38,479 bases of DNA from Propionivibrio sp. (GTDB lineage Bacteria; Pseudomonadota; Gammaproteobacteria; Burkholderiales; Rhodocyclaceae): contig NZ_JAEUOI010000219.1 of assembly GCF_016790145.1 (NCBI RefSeq), positions 1 to 38,479 of the forward strand. The letters are read 5' to 3'. Shown here piece by piece: positions 34,573 through 38,479 of the stretch. Positions within the stretch are counted from its first letter, which is position 1. Each line of letters opens with the position of its first letter. Under the pieces are notes generated by a model. It was given only the letters and a program-made list of their open reading frames with translations. It did not search any database and was not told the DNA's origin. Both the position numbers and the translations under genes were made by a program.

Positions 34573-36015
34573 TTAGGCGTGTTGGCCGGCCGGAACCAGC
34601 ACCGGCGCATCGACGGTGCTTCCACCGGCCATGGTCTTGAACATGTTGTAGGCCATGATCAGCATGCCCGACAGGAAGAGCACACCGCCCACCAGACGAA
34701 TGGCCCAGAATGGATAGGTCGCCTTGACCGATTCGACGAAGCTGTACGCCAGCGTGCCATCGGGGTTGCTCGTGCGCCACATCAGGCCCTGCATGACGCC
34801 GGCAATCCACATCGAAGCGATGTAAAGCACGATGCCGATGGTCGCCACCCAGAAATGGACGGTCATCAGTTTGACGCTGTGCATCTGAGGCTTGCCGAAC
34901 AGGCGCGGCAGCAGGTAATACATCGAGCCGATCGTGATCATCGCCACCCAGCCCAGCGCACCGGAGTGCACGTGGCCCACCGTCCAGTCGGTGTAGTGCG
35001 ACAACGCATTGACCGTCTTGATCGACATCATCGGGCCTTCGAATGTCGACATGCCGTAGAAGGACAGCGAGGTAATCAGGAATTTCAGGATCGGATCGTC
35101 ACGCAGCTTGCCCCAGGCACCGGACAGCGTCATGATGCCGTTGATCATGCCACCCCAGGACGGCGCCAGCAGGATCAGTGAGAAGATCATGCCCACCGAC
35201 TGCGTCCAGTCGGGCAGCGCGGTGTAGTGCAGGTGGTGCGGGCCGGCCCACATGTAGGTGAAGATCAGCGCCCAGAAGTGCACCACCGACAGCCGGTACG
35301 AATAGATTGGGCGACCCGCCTGCTTCGGAACAAAGTAGTACATGATGCCGAGGAAGCCGGTGGTCAGGAAGAAACCGACCGCATTGTGACCATACCACCA
35401 CTGAACCATCGCATCCTGGACACCGGCGTAGGCCGAGTAGGACTTGGGTGTCAGAATGCCGGCGGCAAAAACCGGAATCTCGGCGCTGTTGACCAGGTGC
35501 AGCACGGCGACGGTCAGTATCATCGAGCCGAAGAACCAGTTGGCCACATAGATGTGGCTGACCTTGCGCTTGGCAATGGTGCCGAAGAAGACGATGGCGT
35601 AGGAAACCCAGACGAGAGTGATCAGGATGTCGATCGGCCACTCAAGTTCGGCGTATTCCTTGCCGGAGGTGAAACCCAGCGGCAGCGAAAGCGCGGCCAG
35701 CAGGATGACCAGTTGCCAGCCCCAGAAGGTGAAGGCGGCCAGACCGCCGGCAAACAGGCGGGCATGGCTGGTACGCTGAACGACGTAATAGGACGTCGCA
35801 AACAGCGCGCAACCGCCGAAGGCAAAAATTACCGCGTTGGTATGCAAGGGCCGCAGACGGCCGTAGGTCAGCCACGGCCCGAAATTCAAATCCGGCCAGA
35901 CCAGTTGGGCCGCGATGATGACGCCGACCAGCATGCCGACAATGCCCCAGATGACCGTCATCACGGCAAATTGCCGCACAACCTTGTAGTTGTACGTCGA
36001 TTGAGTTGCTGACAT
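34573..36015 (-). CDS. ccoN: cbb3 cytochrome c oxidase subunit I (catalytic)
   Basis: Haem-copper oxidase catalytic subunit, a proton-pumping, high-affinity O2 reductase used at low oxygen. The 480 residues form about twelve transmembrane helices. Key parts: the low-spin haem His in [16 protein letters not shown], the CuB region [18 protein letters not shown] with the family Tyr/His positions, [11 protein letters not shown] with its His pair, and [18 protein letters not shown] chose the ATG at 36013-36015 because GGGAGG lies about 8 bases upstream; the open frame reaches 36048 without support. It opens ccoNOQP. Confidence 0.97.
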   Translation of the reverse strand: MSATQSTYNYKVVRQFAVMTVIWGIVGMLVGVIIAAQLVWPDLNFGPWLTYGRLRPLHTNAVIFAFGGCALFATSYYVVQRTSHARLFAGGLAAFTFWGWQLVILLAALSLPLGFTSGKEYAELEWPIDILITLVWVSYAIVFFGTIAKRKVSHIYVANWFFGSMILTVAVLHLVNSAEIPVFAAGILTPKSYSAYAGVQDAMVQWWYGHNAVGFFLTTGFLGIMYYFVPKQAGRPIYSYRLSVVHFWALIFTYMWAGPHHLHYTALPDWTQSVGMIFSLILLAPSWGGMINGIMTLSGAWGKLRDDPILKFLITSLSFYGMSTFEGPMMSIKTVNALSHYTDWTVGHVHSGALGWVAMITIGSMYYLLPRLFGKPQMHSVKLMTVHFWVATIGIVLYIASMWIAGVMQGLMWRTSNPDGTLAYSFVESVKATYPFWAIRLVGGVLFLSGMLIMAYNMFKTMAGGSTVDAPVLVPAGQHA

Positions 36016-36224
36016 GAACCCACCTCCCTTGTTGATTTGGAACATCAATTACAGGAACAAAATGCCGCTAAAACTCCCCTTGAAGCAGCATTAGAAAACC
36101 GTCCTATTCTAACCGCTACAAGCCTGATTAGAAATAGTTCCGTCTTCCAAAAAATAAATAAATGTTCGATTCAGGAGCATTTTCATCGGCCTTCCTGAAA
36201 GTTTTTAACCTTATCGAAAGGGGT
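36016..36224 (-). promoter_or_regulatory. ccoS-ccoN intergenic region with several inverted repeats
   Basis: 209 bases probably carrying the ccoN promoter. Dyads seen: TTGAT-N7-ATCAA at 36032-36048 (wrong spacing for FNR), TTAGAA-N10-TTCTAA at 36091-36112, and a 7-bp stem 36170-36176/36193-36199 that on the minus strand precedes a T-rich stretch and could end ccoS transcription. No consensus FNR box was found. No gene seen. Confidence 0.4.
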
Positions 36225-36467
36225 TTAACCTGATACGTCCTTTTTGCCGTTCTCGCCTGCCGAACTGGCCGGATCAGGGGTAAGGTCGGGGGCAATATCG
36301 GGAGCCTCGGCGGAGGAATCACCGAGTTTGTCATCATCCATCAGCACCCGGTAACCCGGCCCCTCCAGATCGTCGAATTGACCACTGCGCAGCGACCACC
36401 AGAAAACGAGGCCAATCAGAAAAACCAGCACCACCGAAAGCGGGATCAGCAGATAAAGGCTTTCCAT
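36225..36467 (-). CDS. ccoS: cbb3 oxidase maturation protein CcoS
   Basis: An 80-residue single-pass membrane protein needed for haem and copper insertion into cbb3 oxidase. The N-terminus MESLYLLIPLSVVLVFLIGLVFWWSLRSGQFDDLEGPGYRVLMDDD is the family signature, including the FDDLEGP motif. The C-terminal tail (Pro/Asp/Ala-rich) is longer than the minimal form. It lies 16 bases downstream of ccoI on the same strand, so ccoI-ccoS form one unit. Confidence 0.94.
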   Translation of the reverse strand: MESLYLLIPLSVVLVFLIGLVFWWSLRSGQFDDLEGPGYRVLMDDDKLGDSSAEAPDIAPDLTPDPASSAGENGKKDVSG

Positions 36468-36483
36468 GATCGATCAGTACTCC

Positions 36484-38479
36484 TCAATACTCACTGAACC
36501 GCTGCAGCCGCAAGGAATTCAATACAACCAGCAGCGAACTGCCGGACATGCCGATGCCGGCCATCCACGGCGTGATGAAACCAAAAATCGCCAGCGGCAG
36601 CGCAATCAGGTTATAGGCAAAGGCCCACAGCAGATTTTGCCGGATGACGCGCAAGGAACGACGCGCGACGAAAAATCCCCGGCTCAGATGATCAAGATTC
36701 TCCGACAGCAAAACCAGATCGGCCTGCGTCCGCGCCAACTGCGAACCGCCGCCCATGGCCACCGAAACCTGCGCCTGAGCCAGTACCGGCGCGTCATTGA
36801 CCCCATCACCGACCATCGCCACGATCGCCCCGCCGGCCTGCAAACGACAAACGTAATCGTGCTTGCCCTGCGGCGAAATGCCGGCTGCCACCGTGTCGAT
36901 TCCCAGAGTCTGCGCCACCTTGCCGGCCACCGGCGCCGCATCGCCGGTCAACAGCGCGATGTGGCGTCCGTCTGCACGCAGCGCCGCGACCATCGCCGCT
37001 GCTTGCGGGCGGATTTCATCGCCGAAACGAAACAGTGCCAGCCAGCCCATGGGATTACCCAACGCAATCACCGTATCGCTGCTGGCTGCGAAAGAGCGCG
37101 CCGATTCAGGCAGCGGCTGACCGTGTAAAGCCGCAACATAGTCCGGCCGCCCGACACGAATGGTGCTGCCCCGATGCAGCGCCTGCATCCCGCTTCCTGG
37201 CTCATTGGTCACATCAGTCAACTCGGGAAGAAGGGTACCCGTTGCCGCCTTGCGCAGCGCGACCCCGACTGGATGCTCGGAAGACTGCTCGATGGCCGCC
37301 GCGAGCGCGAGACAAGCCTCCCGGTCGAGTGCTCCCAGGGGCAATACCTCCAGCAAGCTCATCTGCCCGGTGGTCAGCGTCCCGGTCTTGTCGAAAACAA
37401 AGTGCGTTGCCCGCGCCAGCGTCTCGATCGCGTGGCTGTGGGTTACCAGCAGACCGGCGCGCGCCATGGCGCCGCTGGCTACCGTCAGGGCCACCGGCGT
37501 AGCCAGCGACAGGGCACAGGGGCAAGTCACCACCAGTACCGAAACGGTAATCCACAAGACTTTCGCCGGATCGATGAACCACCAGGTCAGCGCCACCGTT
37601 GCCGCTATCAGGAGCAGCGCCAGGATGAAGCGGCCGGCTATACGGTCGGCGAGCTCGACAATGCGTGGTTTCTCCATCGCCGCCCGCTCCATCAAGCGGA
37701 TGATCGCCGACAGACGCGTCGCCTCGCCGACCTGCTCGACCCTGATCAGCAAGGGGCTTTCGACATTGACCGCGCCGCCGGTTACCGCCGACCCGGGAGC
37801 CTTGGCAACCGGCGCGCTTTCACCGGTGAGCAGCGATTCATTGGCGCAACTGAGGCCTTCAATCACCTGCCCGTCCGCCGGAATCGTCTCCCCCGGCTTG
37901 ACCAGCACCACTTCGCCCGGCGCAAGCTCGCTCGCCATCACCTGCTCAAGCGATCGATTCTGCGGGTAGCCGGTGACCCGGGTAGCCAGGGCAGGCAGCA
38001 GCCTGGCCAGCACCTCGGTGAAGCTCACGGCGCGCTGCCTGGCCGTCATTTCCAGGAAACGTCCGCCGAGCAGAAAGAAAACAAACATGGTCACCGAGTC
38101 GAAATAGACCTCGCCTGAGGCCGTCAGCGTCGCCCATACGCTGGCCGCAAAGGCCGCACCGACGCCCAGGGCGACCGGCACATCCATCCCGACCCGGCGC
38201 AGACGCAGGTCGCGCCAGGCGCCACGGAAGAAGGGTGCGGCTGAATAGAAGACAACCGGCAGGGTCAGCAGCAGGCTCGCCCAGCGCAACAGCAATTCGA
38301 TGTCGGGCGCCATGTCCCCGTCGCCGGCAAGATAGGCCGGGATGGCGTACATCATCACCTGCATCATCCCGAAACCGGCCACGAACAGCCGCCACAGGGC
38401 GCTGCGCCGCTCGCTGCGTGCCAGATCCTCATTCCTGCTGGCGTCATACGGGTAAGCGCGATATCCGATGGCGACGATG
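36484..38479 (-). CDS. ccoI: CcoI/FixI copper-translocating P1B-type ATPase (N-terminus beyond the window)
   Basis: Copper transporter that supplies CuB for cbb3 assembly. The frame runs unbroken to the window edge, giving 664 visible residues; the first residues seen (IGYRAYPYD) fit the end of the usual N-terminal metal-binding region. Motifs in order: the actuator loop LLTGESAPV, the copper-site TCPCALSLATP, the phosphorylation site FDKTGTLTTG, an HP-type EHPVGVAL motif, and GDGVNDAPVLAQAQVSVAMGGG, followed by two helices. A GTG at 38380-38382 could be mistaken for the start but is inside the protein. It is upstream of ccoS in the same direction. Confidence 0.95.
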   Translation of the reverse strand, partial: IVAIGYRAYPYDASRNEDLARSERRSALWRLFVAGFGMMQVMMYAIPAYLAGDGDMAPDIELLLRWASLLLTLPVVFYSAAPFFRGAWRDLRLRRVGMDVPVALGVGAAFAASVWATLTASGEVYFDSVTMFVFFLLGGRFLEMTARQRAVSFTEVLARLLPALATRVTGYPQNRSLEQVMASELAPGEVVLVKPGETIPADGQVIEGLSCANESLLTGESAPVAKAPGSAVTGGAVNVESPLLIRVEQVGEATRLSAIIRLMERAAMEKPRIVELADRIAGRFILALLLIAATVALTWWFIDPAKVLWITVSVLVVTCPCALSLATPVALTVASGAMARAGLLVTHSHAIETLARATHFVFDKTGTLTTGQMSLLEVLPLGALDREACLALAAAIEQSSEHPVGVALRKAATGTLLPELTDVTNEPGSGMQALHRGSTIRVGRPDYVAALHGQPLPESARSFAASSDTVIALGNPMGWLALFRFGDEIRPQAAAMVAALRADGRHIALLTGDAAPVAGKVAQTLGIDTVAAGISPQGKHDYVCRLQAGGAIVAMVGDGVNDAPVLAQAQVSVAMGGGSQLARTQADLVLLSENLDHLSRGFFVARRSLRVIRQNLLWAFAYNLIALPLAIFGFITPWMAGIGMSGSSLLVVLNSLRLQRFSEY

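Noticed and set aside
36032-36048. TTGAT-N7-ATCAA as an FNR box for ccoN
   Set aside because: The half-sites are perfect, but the spacer is 7 rather than 4, and the site lies only 17 bases from the ccoN start codon.
36204-36217. TTTAA-CCTT-ATCGA as an FNR box
   Set aside because: Only 7 of 10 positions match, it is about 190 bases upstream of ccoN, and no suitable -10 follows.

Overview
The window looks like a chromosomal segment of a betaproteobacterium, most likely Rhodocyclales (Accumulibacter/Dechloromonas/Propionivibrio-like). This is an inference from gene content and order: trxA-rho-rpmE, orn-M48 protease-pterin dehydratase-rsgA, a ccoI-ccoS-ccoNOQP-ccoG-ccoH block, polyhydroxyalkanoate (PHA) granule genes and moderately high GC. 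No rRNA, tRNA, CRISPR array, integrase or transposase gene was seen. Both ends are cut: an unrecognised + strand gene end at the left, and ccoI, which lacks its N-terminus, at the right.

Layout. (1) 1-4475: gene end, shared terminator, an enolase with an unusual Lys/Ala/Pro-rich N-terminal extension, a DUF190-crcB fluoride module and a FadD-type acyl-CoA ligase. (2) 4632-13939: an AddAB-like recombination nuclease pair whose two genes are separated by dctA and an orphan amino-acid-type periplasmic binding protein, then a 7Fe ferredoxin. (3) 14099-18064: trxA, rho, rpmE and a GT83/ArnT-like membrane glycosyltransferase. (4) 18157-21200: orn, divergent from an M48 protease, pterin-4a-carbinolamine dehydratase and rsgA. 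(5) 21219-29983: a storage-lipid region with a PHA granule-associated protein, a TetR regulator, a TPR protein, a TTG-started membrane/coiled-coil protein, a WS/DGAT acyltransferase, a patatin-like hydrolase, an AlgP-tailed phasin and a two-domain fatty acyl-CoA reductase. (6) 30079-38479: a ProQ/FinO RNA-binding protein and the cbb3 cytochrome oxidase block, with a 52-residue membrane protein following ccoH.

How the genes may work together. Region 5 holds both steps expected for wax-ester synthesis: acyl-CoA to fatty alcohol (reductase), then alcohol plus acyl-CoA to wax ester (WS/DGAT). It also holds a phasin to coat granules and a patatin-like esterase; FadD elsewhere in the window could supply acyl-CoA. 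Region 6 encodes a microaerobic terminal oxidase with its copper-import and assembly factors. A terminator follows ccoP, and a near-consensus FNR/ANR box precedes ccoG, so ccoG-ccoH may be separately oxygen-regulated.

The most unusual non-coding object is a 256-bp element at 25487-25742. It has perfect 22-bp terminal inverted repeats and three further internal hairpins, and sits between the WS/DGAT and patatin genes. It resembles a non-autonomous mobile element or a structured repeat, and I do not recognise its family.
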